A stretch of DNA of 64,000 bases from positions 1-64,000 of the forward strand of contig NZ_SWBO01000005.1 of NCBI RefSeq assembly GCF_005116475.1, given 5' to 3'. The position numbers and the translations under genes were made by a program. The stretch comes from Pedobacter cryotolerans (GTDB lineage Bacteria; Bacteroidota; Bacteroidia; Sphingobacteriales; Sphingobacteriaceae). Under the pieces are notes generated by a model that ran no database searches, had not been told where the DNA came from, and saw only the letters and a list, made by a program, of their open reading frames with translations. Positions 18,910 through 28,085 of this stretch are shown in pieces. The stretch's first letter is position 1. Each line of letters opens with the position of its first letter.

Positions 18910-20042
18910 TAATTGATGTTATTGTGTTTTTTTAGGATAGATAATACTTTTTCTATAGGTAAGCCTTCTACAACATTGCCTTTATAGCCTTGCATATTTT
19001 TGCCTGCAAATAGTGAGTTAATGATGGCTTCTTCTGTAGCTTCTATAGCTGCCATAAAAATGGGAGAGGTGTAATCGTTGTGTAAAGTGTTGTTTTGATT
19101 TACTTTTTCTTTAGGACTATGTGCAACCCGAAGATTTTCGGCAGTTGAGAATGCAATAACATAATCGCCGCTACCATTTGAGGCAATTCCTCCAGTTTTA
19201 CCTAAACCTAAAAAAGCCCTTTTAGCTAATCGTTCTAAATTTCTACTGTCTAAAGGTGCATCTGTTGCTACAATGATCATGCAAGAGCCATCAACATTGT
19301 TTAACAATTGATTGCTAAAATCGAATTTACCTAATTCTTTGCCAATATTTACGCCATTAATTTGTAATACTCCGCCAAAATTTGTCTGTACTAAAACTCC
19401 TATGGTGTAACCGCCCAAACTCTTGGGTAATTTTCGGGATGAGGTGCCAATGCCACCTTTGTAACTAAAACAGATTGTCCCTGTACCCGCACCAACATTT
19501 CCTTCTTCAACTATTCCATTTTTTGCATTTGCCAAAGCTTGTAACACATCAGCAGTAGAAACATGGCGGCCTTTGATGTCATTTAAAAAACTATCATTAG
19601 TTTCGCCAACTACTGCATTTACAGAACGTATATTTTCATTTCCACTTTGTGCTAAAGAATAAGTAATTAAGGCATCCATTGCTGTAGCAACATTCATGGT
19701 ATTTGTTAAAACAATCGGCGTTTCCAAGTTACCTAGCTCCATAATTTGAGTGCTACCGGCAAGTTTGCCAAAACCATTAGCTACAAATACAGCTGCAGGT
19801 ACTTTTTGCTGAAAAACATTGCCCGAATGAGGTATAATTGCAGTTGCTCCAGTTCTAACAGAATCTCCTTTGATCAAAGTGGTATGCCCAACCGTTACCC
19901 CAGAAACATCAGTTATGCTGTTGAATTTGCCTGGCGCCATTACACCAATTTTAATTCCGTAATCTCGAGCTCTTTTTTGGTTTTGGGCTAAAGCTGAAAG
20001 ACTAAGGATAAAAATAAAGAAGAGCGAAAAGCATTTTTGCAT
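18909..20042 (-). CDS. Secreted P1-family peptidase (DmpA/BapA type, MEROPS S58)
   Basis: A protein of about 377 residues with a signal peptide (FIFILSLSALAQ). The mature part carries the DmpA-type sequence ITDVSGVTVGHTT and, further on, GIGTSSRKL, which contains the Ser expected to become the N-terminal nucleophile after self-cleavage. Such enzymes remove N-terminal D- or beta-amino acids from short peptides. The frame is open 16 codons further upstream, but the signal peptide begins at MQKCFSL, so 20042 is chosen. Pairing with an aminotransferase that may handle D-amino acids is suggestive. Confidence 0.9.
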   Translation of the reverse strand: MQKCFSLFFIFILSLSALAQNQKRARDYGIKIGVMAPGKFNSITDVSGVTVGHTTLIKGDSVRTGATAIIPHSGNVFQQKVPAAVFVANGFGKLAGSTQIMELGNLETPIVLTNTMNVATAMDALITYSLAQSGNENIRSVNAVVGETNDSFLNDIKGRHVSTADVLQALANAKNGIVEEGNVGAGTGTICFSYKGGIGTSSRKLPKSLGGYTIGVLVQTNFGGVLQINGVNIGKELGKFDFSNQLLNNVDGSCMIIVATDAPLDSRNLERLAKRAFLGLGKTGGIASNGSGDYVIAFSTAENLRVAHSPKEKVNQNNTLHNDYTSPIFMAAIEATEEAIINSLFAGKNMQGYKGNVVEGLPIEKVLSILKKHNNIN

Positions 20043-20138
20043 TATAAAATAATTAAGTATTAATATACTTTGAACAGAATTAAGCAACAATATGATATTG
20101 CTTTCAATAATACATTTTTAAGCTGTAACTTTAAAATT

Positions 20139-20540
20139 ATGAATGGAAATGATATTATTTTTTTCGATGGACTTTGTAATCTCTGTAATAGGGCAGTACA
20201 ATTTACCATTGAAAGAGATAAAAGCAACGTTTTTCGATTCGCTTCTTTGCAGAGTGATTACGCCAACCAAAAGTTAAAACCATTTAACATTGAACCTAGC
20301 GAAGGCAATAGTTTCGTGTTATTAGAAGGAGAGAAAGTTTACCAACGCTCTACGGCAGCTCTAAGAGTAGCCAGAAAACTAACTGGACTTTGGCCATTAC
20401 TTTATGGGTTTATTGTTGTGCCTCCATTTATAAGAGATGGAGTTTACAGTTATATTGCAAAAAACAGGTATAATTGGTTTGGCAAACAAGAAAGCTGCTG
20501 GGTGCCTACTCCAGGATTGAAAAGTAAATTTTTAGGTTAA
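20139..20540 (+). CDS. Thiol-disulfide oxidoreductase-like DCC family protein (DUF393)
   Basis: A 133-residue protein beginning with the family motif IIFFDGLCNLCNRAV, a D-x-x-C-x-x-C pattern that gives the DCC family its name and resembles a thioredoxin active site. Activity is not established for most members. The upstream frame is open for 23 more codons but lacks family similarity, so ATG 20139 is chosen. The gene diverges from the P1 peptidase gene and converges with the MBOAT-like gene, with no space between the two stops. Confidence 0.88.
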   Translation: MNGNDIIFFDGLCNLCNRAVQFTIERDKSNVFRFASLQSDYANQKLKPFNIEPSEGNSFVLLEGEKVYQRSTAALRVARKLTGLWPLLYGFIVVPPFIRDGVYSYIAKNRYNWFGKQESCWVPTPGLKSKFLG

Positions 20541-20999
20541 CTAGCTTAAAAATGATAAATTTATATTTAAGGATCTGCTTAAAAAATAAGCAAAACAGAG
20601 GCTGATCAGCATAATAAACAGATTAGATATAGAACGAATAATCCAACGATGTTGAGCTAAATCTTGTTTAAAATAATTACTGATTAAAACAACTGTTCCC
20701 ATAATTAAAAACCAGCAAGAAAATAGGAAAGATGTTTGTCCACGAAAAAGTAGGGTAACAGTATCATGAATTAGTCCGCAAAACACAAAGGTTACGATTA
20801 GAGAAATACTTGTTGGTAAAAAATGCTTTATTGGCTTAAATATTTTTTTGCCAAGATAGTATCCAAATATTGGATTCCAAAAGTTCCAAAATGAGGAGAA
20901 GTTTTTAGCGCCAAGAGCTCGGTATAAATTTTTAGCTAATGATTGAGGATGTCCGATAGGAACTCCATTTCTTTTCTTTACATATTCGGCTAATGTCAT
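20541..20999 (-). CDS. Small MBOAT-like membrane protein
   Basis: A 152-residue protein with three or four hydrophobic segments. A SFWNFWNPIFG stretch and a later FVFCGLIHD match the parts of membrane-bound O-acyltransferases that hold the active-site Asn and His. Full MBOAT enzymes are about 350-500 residues, so this is either a half-length relative or the remnant of one. No missing half is seen nearby. Function unknown; acyl transfer is only a guess. Confidence 0.6.
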   Translation of the reverse strand: MTLAEYVKKRNGVPIGHPQSLAKNLYRALGAKNFSSFWNFWNPIFGYYLGKKIFKPIKHFLPTSISLIVTFVFCGLIHDTVTLLFRGQTSFLFSCWFLIMGTVVLISNYFKQDLAQHRWIIRSISNLFIMLISLCFAYFLSRSLNINLSFLS

Positions 21000-21038
21000 G
21001 TTACTTCGGAACTTTGGCGATTTTTGTTGTCAAATTTC

Positions 21039-21254
21039 CTAATCAGTTTTGATTTTTGTTTTCGGTTTCCAAAGCCACAAAGACAATAATGCCAATGGCA
21101 AGCTTATACTTAACGATATGATGATCAAAATCGGTCTTTGCTTAACAATCTCTACTTCATTGTTGGTAAAAATGATAAAGGTTTCCTTTAATGCATAAAG
21201 CGTAATTAAAGTGCAAATGATGGCCAATATTTTTCGCATAGTTCTAATTTCCAT
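21039..21254 (-). CDS. Small hypothetical membrane protein, two helices
   Basis: A 71-residue protein with hydrophobic segments at about 8-28 and 43-63 and a basic tail (KPKTKIKTD). It lies 39 bp before the MBOAT-like gene on the same strand and may share its transcript. An alternative start is the Met at residue 6. I do not recognise the family. Confidence 0.6.
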   Translation of the reverse strand: MEIRTMRKILAIICTLITLYALKETFIIFTNNEVEIVKQRPILIIISLSISLPLALLSLWLWKPKTKIKTD

Positions 21255-21310
21255 TCAAAGATTAGATTAATTTTTGATCCTTACCAATATTTTTTAACAT
21301 CGTGATGGTT

Positions 21311-21348
21311 AAAAAACAAAAAGCCAGCTAAACAATGTCTAACCGGCT
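21311..21348 (-). terminator. Terminator after the DUF779 gene
   Basis: On the minus strand agccggttaga and tttagctggct pair with a few G-U pairs, followed by a T-rich run. It lies 23 bp past the stop of the DUF779 gene and separates it from the small membrane protein gene. Confidence 0.7.
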
Positions 21349-21370
21349 CTAATCAAACCAAAAATAAAGC

Positions 21371-21748
21371 TTATTCTCCTTCTCGTTTTATCGGAGTTAA
21401 GTTTTTTAACTCCTCTTCGTTAAAGAGCGTGTAGTGTATTTTAAATGTTTTATTTAATGGAGTTTCTAAAGAAAAGCCACCTACGCCAAAACCATCCAAA
21501 ACATCAAGGTTAAAGTGCGAATATTTCCAGTATTCGAATAAATCTCTATCTACCCAAAACTCACAGCCTTCAATTTCTCCAATACAGGCATCATTCATTC
21601 TCATATAATAGCCGCCTTTTTCAAAACATTGAGGTTGAGTGCCTTCACAGCATCCGCCAGCTTGGTAAAACATCAATTCGCCATGCGTTACTTTTAGTTC
21701 TTTAATTAGGGATATTGCTTTTTCTGTAGCATCTAATCTTTTTACCAT
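21371..21748 (-). CDS. DUF779 protein
   Basis: A 125-residue cytoplasmic protein with the Cys-rich signature GGCCEGTQPQC near 31-41, typical of DUF779. The family is often coded next to acetaldehyde dehydrogenase genes, as here, where it follows an aldehyde dehydrogenase gene by 243 bp on the same strand. The Cys cluster suggests a metal or redox role; the biochemical function is unknown. Confidence 0.88.
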   Translation of the reverse strand: MVKRLDATEKAISLIKELKVTHGELMFYQAGGCCEGTQPQCFEKGGYYMRMNDACIGEIEGCEFWVDRDLFEYWKYSHFNLDVLDGFGVGGFSLETPLNKTFKIHYTLFNEEELKNLTPIKREGE

Positions 21749-21958
21749 AAATGATGTATTATTAATTGCCTAACATTAAAAATTAGTTTCAATCTGAACA
21801 TCAGAAGCAATCTATTTTGCATTTAGGCTATTAAGGTGCAAAACTGTGTGAAAGATTGCTTCGTCGCTGCACTTCCCTCGCAAGGACGAGCGCCCTAAAC
21901 GCTTAACTTAATGATATTGGGCACCCGCGGCAGGTAGTCGTAGACCATTCGTTTATTC

Positions 21959-21980
21959 CTTCGACATGCTCAGGCTGACA
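21959..21980 (+). repeat. Diverged copy of dispersed repeat (family B)
   Basis: cttcgacatgctcaggctgaca is a variant of the repeat at 5014-5036. It sits in the 243-bp gap between the aldehyde dehydrogenase and DUF779 genes, where a stretch like agattgcttcgtcgctgc (21853-21870) is also typical of intergenic repeats of this group. Confidence 0.5.
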
Positions 21981-21991
21981 ATTTCTCTATA

Positions 21992-23497
21992 TCAAAAGAA
22001 ACCTAATTTATTTTTATCATAAGAAATCAGCATATTTTTAGTTTGGCGATAATGACCTAACATCATTTTATGATTTTCTCTGCCAATACCAGATTGTTTA
22101 TAACCACCAAATGGTGCTCCAGCAGGATACGAGTGATACTGGTTAACCCAAACTCTGCCAGCTTGTACTGCCCTTGGTACCTGATAAAGTTCATGCGCAT
22201 CACGTGTCCAAACCCCCGCTCCTAAACCATATAGTGTATCGTTTGCAATTTCAATAGCTTCTTCTACAGTTTTAAAAGTTGTTACTGCTAATACTGGCCC
22301 AAAAATCTCTTCTTGGAAGATACGCATTTTGTTGTGACCTTTAAAAATGGTTGGTTTAATGTAGTAGCCTGTTGCAAGCTCGCCTTCTAAGTGGTTTACT
22401 TCGCCTCCAGTTAATAGCTCTGCACCTTCTTCTTTCCCTAATTTAATGTAGGCTGCAATTTTTTCGTATTGGATTTTCGATGCTTGTGCACCCATCATCA
22501 CTGTACGGTCTAACGGGCTGCCAATTTTAATAGCTTCGGTTCTTTCGATTACTTTGGCTATAAATTTCTCGTAAATATCTTCTTGTACCAGTAAACGAGA
22601 AGGGCAGGTACAAATTTCGCCCTGATTTAATGCAAACATTACAGCACCTTCTACAGCTTTGTCTAAAAATGCATCATCATGATCCATTACAGAGCTAAAG
22701 AATATATTTGGTGATTTTCCGCCTAATTCTAATGTAACCGGAATGATATTTTCAGTTGCGTATTGCATCACTAAACGGCCAGTAGGAGTGGATCCCGTAA
22801 ACGCTGCTTTATTTACCTTAGGGTTAGTTACCAAATGGCGACCTAATTCTGCACCAAAGCCATTTACTACGTTAATTACACCTGGAGGCAATAAATCGCC
22901 AATTAATTCCATTAAAACCATAATAGAGGTTGGTGTGCTTTCTGCAGGTTTTAATACTACACAATTACCAGCAGCTAAAGCAGGAGCCAATTTCCAAATA
23001 CCCATTAATAAAGGAAAATTCCATGGGATAATTTGAGCAACTACACCAAGTGGTTCTTGAACTATTAAAGAAACAGTATGTTCGTCTAATTCGGTATGCG
23101 AACCTTCTTCGGCACGAATAACGCCAGCGAAATATCTGAAGTGATCAATACCTAATGGTAAATCTGCTGCTAAGGTTTCTCTAATTGCTTTTCCATTGTC
23201 AATGGTTTCAACAGTGGCAAGATATTCTAAGTTATCTTCCATCCGCTGTGCGATTTTATTTAAGATGATGCTTCTTTCAGTTGGCGAGGTTTTGCTCCAT
23301 GTTTTAAAAGCTTCGTGTGCTGCATCAACAGCTAATACTAAGTCTTCTTTTGATGAATGAGCTGCTTTTGTAAATACTTTTCCATCAATTGGAGATATGT
23401 TATCAAAGTATTTTCCGTTTACGGGAGCAACAAATTTACCTCCAATGTAATTGTCGTAATGCGATTTAAATTCTGGTCGTTTTACTAAATTTTCCAT
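21992..23497 (-). CDS. NAD-dependent aldehyde dehydrogenase (acetaldehyde dehydrogenase-like)
   Basis: A 501-residue enzyme of the ALDH superfamily that oxidises an aldehyde to the acid with NAD(P). The catalytic Cys is C296 in [11 protein letters not shown] and the general base Glu lies in TLELGGKSP near 262. The C-terminal block [11 protein letters not shown] fits the subgroup of ExaC/AldB acetaldehyde dehydrogenases, as does the DUF779 gene downstream. An AraC-type regulator gene lies divergently upstream and is the likely controller. Length is normal. Confidence 0.93.
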   Translation of the reverse strand: MENLVKRPEFKSHYDNYIGGKFVAPVNGKYFDNISPIDGKVFTKAAHSSKEDLVLAVDAAHEAFKTWSKTSPTERSIILNKIAQRMEDNLEYLATVETIDNGKAIRETLAADLPLGIDHFRYFAGVIRAEEGSHTELDEHTVSLIVQEPLGVVAQIIPWNFPLLMGIWKLAPALAAGNCVVLKPAESTPTSIMVLMELIGDLLPPGVINVVNGFGAELGRHLVTNPKVNKAAFTGSTPTGRLVMQYATENIIPVTLELGGKSPNIFFSSVMDHDDAFLDKAVEGAVMFALNQGEICTCPSRLLVQEDIYEKFIAKVIERTEAIKIGSPLDRTVMMGAQASKIQYEKIAAYIKLGKEEGAELLTGGEVNHLEGELATGYYIKPTIFKGHNKMRIFQEEIFGPVLAVTTFKTVEEAIEIANDTLYGLGAGVWTRDAHELYQVPRAVQAGRVWVNQYHSYPAGAPFGGYKQSGIGRENHKMMLGHYRQTKNMLISYDKNKLGFF

Positions 23498-23519
23498 GTT
23501 ATTTAAGATTTGGTTAATA

Positions 23520-23527
23520 CAAACCTA
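23520..23527 (-). promoter_or_regulatory. -7 promoter box for the aldehyde dehydrogenase gene
   Basis: The minus strand reads taggtttg, a full TAnnTTTG match, 22 bp before the start codon. It faces the divergent AraC-type gene. Confidence 0.6.
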
Positions 23528-23613
23528 ATGGCAAACGCTACCCCAGAGATAGTAAAATCGTTTCATCTAGTAGCATTATAGTTGCATTGAATGTAACCTT
23601 TACGAAATAAAGT

Positions 23614-23621
23614 TATATTTG
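23614..23621 (+). promoter_or_regulatory. -7 promoter box for the AraC-type regulator gene
   Basis: tatatttg matches TAnnTTTG and lies 38 bp before the start codon. The operator for the pair of divergent genes should lie between this box and 23527. Confidence 0.55.
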
Positions 23622-23659
23622 AGTAATACGTTGATAGCTAACCAAATCATATTAATGAT

Positions 23660-24586
23660 ATGCAGCATACATTAAATCAAGTGAGCTTAAGCAAAGCTGA
23701 AAATTTGCAAACGCTAGTAGAAAATAGAACCGCATATACTTTAGAACGTTGTGAGTTGAGTGTTTTTGAAACTTACACGCCATCGTTTAAAGTGCCATTA
23801 ACTTTTAACGATTTTGTGATTACCAGTATGTTGCGAGGTAAAAAGGTAATGCATTTGTTTGATAAACAGGGGTTTGATTATATGCCAGGAGAAACGGTTA
23901 TTGTGCCGCCTGATGTAACCATGAAAATTGATTTTCCAGAAGCATCTGATTTAAATCCAACACAATGTATTGCATTAGCTATTGATAACGATCAGATTAA
24001 AAAAACGATCAGCTACCTGAACGAATTTTTCCCGAAAGAGGATAGTAAAAGTAAATGGTTGTTAAATTACGATGAATATCATTTTTATAACAACGAAGAA
24101 ATTGCTTATTTGATTAACAAAGTTATCAGAATTTGTTCCGAAAAGTCAATGGAAAAAGATGTGCTTGCCGATTTAACATTAAAGGAGCTTTTAATTAGAA
24201 TTATGCAAAGTCAGAACTTAAAAACGATAAATGATGAGCATTATAATCTCAACCATAATCCTTTGGCTTATGTAATTGGCTATATCAAAAATAACCTAAA
24301 TCAGAAAATAAGTATCGATAATTTAAGCAGCAAAGCCTGCATGAGTAAAGCTACGTTTTACCGTTTGTTTAAGCGTGAATTAGGGATTAGTCCGAATGAC
24401 TATATTTTGGCCGAAAAAATGAGCAAAGCAAAAGAGTTATTAGCAAAACCAGGCGCTAAAATAGCTGCGATTAGTTATGAACTTGGATTTAGCGATTCTA
24501 ATTATTTTATCAGGGCATTTAAAAAGATTGTAGGAATTACGCCTGGTGCTTTTCAAATACAAGCTTTACTTCAAATCGTTCATTAG
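23660..24586 (+). CDS. AraC-family transcriptional regulator
   Basis: A 308-residue protein with an N-terminal cupin-like sensor part, seen in YMPGETVIVPPDVT near 89-102, and a C-terminal double helix-turn-helix of the AraC type from about 205 to 305. KACMSKATFYRLFKRELG is the first helix-turn-helix and SYELGFSDSNYFIRAFKK the second. It is coded divergently from the aldehyde dehydrogenase gene with 162 bp between the starts, so it probably activates that gene in response to an aldehyde, alcohol or related signal. The ligand is unknown. Confidence 0.9.
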   Translation: MQHTLNQVSLSKAENLQTLVENRTAYTLERCELSVFETYTPSFKVPLTFNDFVITSMLRGKKVMHLFDKQGFDYMPGETVIVPPDVTMKIDFPEASDLNPTQCIALAIDNDQIKKTISYLNEFFPKEDSKSKWLLNYDEYHFYNNEEIAYLINKVIRICSEKSMEKDVLADLTLKELLIRIMQSQNLKTINDEHYNLNHNPLAYVIGYIKNNLNQKISIDNLSSKACMSKATFYRLFKRELGISPNDYILAEKMSKAKELLAKPGAKIAAISYELGFSDSNYFIRAFKKIVGITPGAFQIQALLQIVH

Positions 24587-24602
24587 ATGGATAGTTTCTC
24601 AA

Positions 24603-25202
24603 TTAGTCATTCAATTCTTCTATTTTACTTTCTAAGGCTTTAATAGGTTCCTTAAAAATGCTATCATTCATTTTTTGAGCGATAAAAATAAATGGAATAC
24701 TAAACAACATGCAAAAAAACAACTGCCAACTAAGGTTAGGCAAGCCGATAACAGTTTCTAGATTTTGATGTACATACAATTTATAGGCTATCCAACCAAT
24801 TGGCCCAATTATTGGCAAAAAGGCATAGCCAAAAAGATTTTCCATTCTTAAAATACGTTGTATTGATTTTAGATTGTCTGCTAAAACTTGTTTAGTAGTA
24901 GAATTGAAATCTATTGCAGTTTTAATCTTTTGAAACTCTCTTTGCCCAAAAAATCTACACATTTCGTAAGTAATAAATACAGCTATTAATAAAAATTGTA
25001 AGTCGTTTTTAACAAATAATGCTGCAATAAGCATTTGGATGTTAATTATTCTTATCCATCTCAGCTTCCATTTTAATTTAAACAATATGTCTCCAAGTAA
25101 ACTATGAGATCGGGTATCAAATTTAAAAGTTGCAATTGCTGGTGTTTGGTCTTTGGCTGTAAATTCAACATTCATATTTTGCCACTCTTGTTGTAAGTCC
25201 AT
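24603..25202 (-). CDS. Hypothetical membrane protein in ECF sigma operon (possible sigma partner)
   Basis: A 199-residue protein with about 60 hydrophilic residues first and then four likely membrane helices between about 55 and 180. It begins 1 bp after the stop of the sigma factor gene. Its place is that of an anti-sigma factor, but it lacks the zinc-binding His/Cys motif of common anti-sigma factors. The N-terminal part could bind the sigma factor; this is inference from position. Confidence 0.7.
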   Translation of the reverse strand: MDLQQEWQNMNVEFTAKDQTPAIATFKFDTRSHSLLGDILFKLKWKLRWIRIINIQMLIAALFVKNDLQFLLIAVFITYEMCRFFGQREFQKIKTAIDFNSTTKQVLADNLKSIQRILRMENLFGYAFLPIIGPIGWIAYKLYVHQNLETVIGLPNLSWQLFFCMLFSIPFIFIAQKMNDSIFKEPIKALESKIEELND

Positions 25203-25203
25203 G

Positions 25204-25680
25204 CTATTTTTTATTTAAGATTGTTGTTAATTGTTGTTTAATACGATGTAACTTAACGTTAGTGTTTGTTTTTGAAAGTCCCATCATCTCGCTAATTTCG
25301 GTATTGTCGAAACCATCTAGATGCAGCATAATTATACTCCGATCTATTTCGGCTAATTGTTTTATAGCTCGGTATAAAAAATCAGCCTGTTCCGACAATT
25401 CTTTAGGTTCTGAAGAAATTTCTGGAAAAGTATTTTCTTTGATAGATGATGCCTTTTTTCTTTTGTTTAAGTAGGTTAGGGCAACGTTTAAACTAATTCT
25501 GTATAACCAAGTAGAAAATTTAGCATTACCTTCAAACCTTTCGTAAGCACTCCAACTTTGAAAAACAATTTCCTGATATAAATCTTTTCTGTCCTCTAAA
25601 TCATCAGCATAAAGATTTACCACCTTTAGTATAATCCCTTTATGTTCTTCAATTTTTTGGAGATAAGCCTTTTCTGTCAT
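25204..25680 (-). CDS. RNA polymerase sigma factor, ECF subfamily
   Basis: A 158-residue sigma-70-family protein with region 2 (DRKDLYQEIVFQSWSAYERF, FSTWLYRISLNVAL) and region 4 (DGFDNTEISEMMGLSKTNTNVKLHR), linked by a short spacer. It directs RNA polymerase to a small set of promoters. Its start overlaps by one base the stop of the small upstream gene, and the membrane protein gene follows after 1 bp, giving a three-gene unit. Confidence 0.94.
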   Translation of the reverse strand: MTEKAYLQKIEEHKGIILKVVNLYADDLEDRKDLYQEIVFQSWSAYERFEGNAKFSTWLYRISLNVALTYLNKRKKASSIKENTFPEISSEPKELSEQADFLYRAIKQLAEIDRSIIMLHLDGFDNTEISEMMGLSKTNTNVKLHRIKQQLTTILNKK

Positions 25681-25874
25681 TATTCTTTAGACTTTAAAGA
25701 TTTCCTTGTTGCTTTGAACTCTTCGTAAATTTGTGTAGTGGTTATAATAAAGGATATTGTTGCGATTAACAACATGATGTATTTAAGTATTGGATGCATT
25801 TCTGTAGTAGCTAAGATTATGATAAGAAATGCAGTTAAGCCGACTTTTGAATTTTTATTTTCCATTTTGCTCAT
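25680..25874 (-). CDS. Small membrane protein heading the ECF sigma operon
   Basis: A 64-residue protein with two hydrophobic segments at about 11-26 and 28-45 and a basic C-terminus. Its stop codon overlaps the sigma factor start in a TAATG arrangement, so it is translationally coupled to it. No known family. The coupling supports it as a real gene. It may start at Met1 or Met4. Confidence 0.65.
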   Translation of the reverse strand: MSKMENKNSKVGLTAFLIIILATTEMHPILKYIMLLIATISFIITTTQIYEEFKATRKSLKSKE

Positions 25875-26132
25875 GTTAAACTGTTTAATTTGTACAGTTA
25901 GTAAGCAATGAAGCTCAAAAATTACAATAGTCGTAAACTAATTAAAAATTCAAACTATCGGCTAGCGGTTATCGATGCAAATACTGAGAACAAGGCATCT
26001 GTTATTACCACATAGGTATATAGAAAAAACAGCTTTGAACATTATGTGCTAGGTGAACTATGTCACTATGTGTTTAATTTTTTAATGCTTCCAACACTTT
26101 TAACATCATTACTTATATAGGTCTAAGCTTCT

Positions 26133-27809
26133 TTAAGGGTTTGGGTTTAGGTACCTTTTGCTGTAAGTTATTCCCATCAAATCATAACGTTTAAACTGAG
26201 TTTTCAACCTTCTTAAAAAATCTGGATAGTTTTTATTTCCCTTTGGGCTCCATAAAATTTCGCTCAAAGCATCCATTCTAGGAAACAACATGTATTCTAT
26301 TTTAGCAGGGTTTGCAATATATTCCGACCATAGATTTCCTTGAGCTCCCCAAATGTATTTGGCTTGTTCGGCATTCAATTCAGCTGGAACAGGTTCGTAG
26401 TTGTAAACTGTTTCTAGAGGTAAAAATTTATTTGCAGCCAAGCTATCATCATTCATAAATTGTTTATGATTTAGATATAGCTTTTCTTCTGGTGTCATAA
26501 TTACTTTTTGCTTTATTTTTGCTGCCGCGATGCCACCTTTTTCACCACGCCAACTCATTACTACAGCATTTGGCGCAAGGCCACCATCTAAAATCTCATC
26601 CCAGCCTATAATGGTTTTCCCTTTGCTGTTTACAAATTTCTCGATGCGATTAATGAAATAACTTTGTAATGCACTTTCGTCTTTCAGGTTATTTGCTTTC
26701 ATCATTTGTTGTGTGGCTGCATCTTTTCTCCACCAAATTTTCGAGGCTTCATCGCCTCCAATGTGGATGTATTGCGACGGGAATAAATCCATTACTTCAG
26801 TTAAAACATCTTCTAAAAATTTAAAAGTTTTTTCAGTAGGCGCAAAAACATTATTGTATTTATTCATCATTCCCCAACTTTCGGCTACTTTATAACCACT
26901 TGTTGGGTCTGTACCAAATTCTGGGTAGGCAGCCAAAGCTGCCATACTATGTGCAGGCATTTCAATTTCAGGGATGATGGTAATGTATCTTTTAGCGGCA
27001 TAATCAATTACGTCCTTGATTTCTTCTTGTGTGTAATAGCCACCATGTTTAATGCCGTCTGTTTTAATAGTTGCATTTGCAGGTGTAATTTTTACATCGT
27101 TAGGTAAAACCTGATATTTGATATTTTCATTTCCTTTGCCTGGCCATAAGCCTACAATGCTGCCATTTCTCCAAGCGCCAACTTCGGTTAGTTTAGGATA
27201 TTTTTTAATCTCTATTCTCCAACCATGATCATCTGTTAAATGCCAATGAAAATAATTCATTTTATGCAAAGCGAGGTAATCGATGTATTTTTTAACCGTT
27301 GCTACATCAAAAAAATGACGACTAACATCGAGATGCATGCCACGGTAGTCGAAACGGGGAAAGTCTACAATTTGAACACTAGGTATAATTAATTTCGAAT
27401 TTACTTGGTTAGGAAGAAGTTGTATTAGACTTTGAACTCCATAAAATAAATCTTTTGGAGATGATGAGCCAAGATTTATGGTATTTGTTAAAACCATTAA
27501 GAAGTATTGATCAGCTTTTTTGTAAATCTTTTTGTCAGTGACAAATTGTATCCTTTTATTTGAATTTCCTTCTGTTGAGGTTACTATAGAAAGTTTAAGT
27601 TTGTAATATTTTTCTAAATAATTAGCAAAATATTCTGCAGCATTTCTGGCATCTTCGCTTGAAATATATAAGGAGGTTTCATTATCAATAATGAAATCTG
27701 GAAAGTCACTTTTGTCAATTTGCGCAGGTTTCGGAATGATATTTATTTCTTGCGCAGAAATGTTTACATTTAAAGCTATAATTAAAAAGAGGAAAGCTAC
27801 TTTTTTCAT
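26133..27809 (-). CDS. Beta-N-acetylhexosaminidase (GH20)
   Basis: A secreted glycoside hydrolase of family 20 that removes terminal N-acetylhexosamine from chitin fragments or glycans with substrate-assisted catalysis. The protein has about 558 residues with a signal peptide (FLFLIIALNVNISAQ). An N-terminal GH20b-like domain leads to the catalytic barrel, where D353-E354 in HIGGDEASKIWW is the catalytic pair. The frame is open 38 codons upstream, but those codons translate an intergenic repeat (HSERCEESR), so ATG 27809 before MKKVAFLFL is the start. Confidence 0.92.
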   Translation of the reverse strand: MKKVAFLFLIIALNVNISAQEINIIPKPAQIDKSDFPDFIIDNETSLYISSEDARNAAEYFANYLEKYYKLKLSIVTSTEGNSNKRIQFVTDKKIYKKADQYFLMVLTNTINLGSSSPKDLFYGVQSLIQLLPNQVNSKLIIPSVQIVDFPRFDYRGMHLDVSRHFFDVATVKKYIDYLALHKMNYFHWHLTDDHGWRIEIKKYPKLTEVGAWRNGSIVGLWPGKGNENIKYQVLPNDVKITPANATIKTDGIKHGGYYTQEEIKDVIDYAAKRYITIIPEIEMPAHSMAALAAYPEFGTDPTSGYKVAESWGMMNKYNNVFAPTEKTFKFLEDVLTEVMDLFPSQYIHIGGDEASKIWWRKDAATQQMMKANNLKDESALQSYFINRIEKFVNSKGKTIIGWDEILDGGLAPNAVVMSWRGEKGGIAAAKIKQKVIMTPEEKLYLNHKQFMNDDSLAANKFLPLETVYNYEPVPAELNAEQAKYIWGAQGNLWSEYIANPAKIEYMLFPRMDALSEILWSPKGNKNYPDFLRRLKTQFKRYDLMGITYSKRYLNPNP

Positions 27810-27887
27810 TGGATTAGGTTTGATTTTCAAAAATAAGAAAAATAAACTTGATGCATTAAAAGTGATTAGTTTATGCATATAACAACG

Positions 27888-28038
27888 AGATTCTTCGCAT
27901 CGCTCTGAATGACAAAGAAACAAAACCTCACCCTGTTAAAGCTAGTGGTTTAAAACAGTTCCTTTGTCTCTCCGCCGCGGCGGAAGAGGGACTGCGAAGA
28001 CAGAGCTTTTACTACAAAACGTTGATAGGGTGAGGTTT
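27888..28038 (+). repeat. Palindrome-ended intergenic element, copy 1
   Basis: A leader like gattcttcgcatcgctctg precedes a 116-bp body that starts aaacctcaccct at 27923 and ends agggtgaggttt at 28038, a perfect 12-bp inverted repeat. The middle holds the perfect 12-bp palindrome ccgccgcggcgg. The body has no open frame. Copy 2 lies at 28262-28412 in the same orientation. The 28039-28261 space between them holds a family A repeat and AT-rich sequence. Confidence 0.8.
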
Positions 28039-28085
28039 ATACTATTGAACGGAAATGTTGCCAAGCATCACTAGCTTTCAATTAT

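Noticed and set aside
21992..23497. Betaine aldehyde or succinate semialdehyde dehydrogenase as the call
   Set aside because: The C-terminal block and the DUF779 neighbour fit the acetaldehyde dehydrogenase subgroup better; I left the substrate open in the call.
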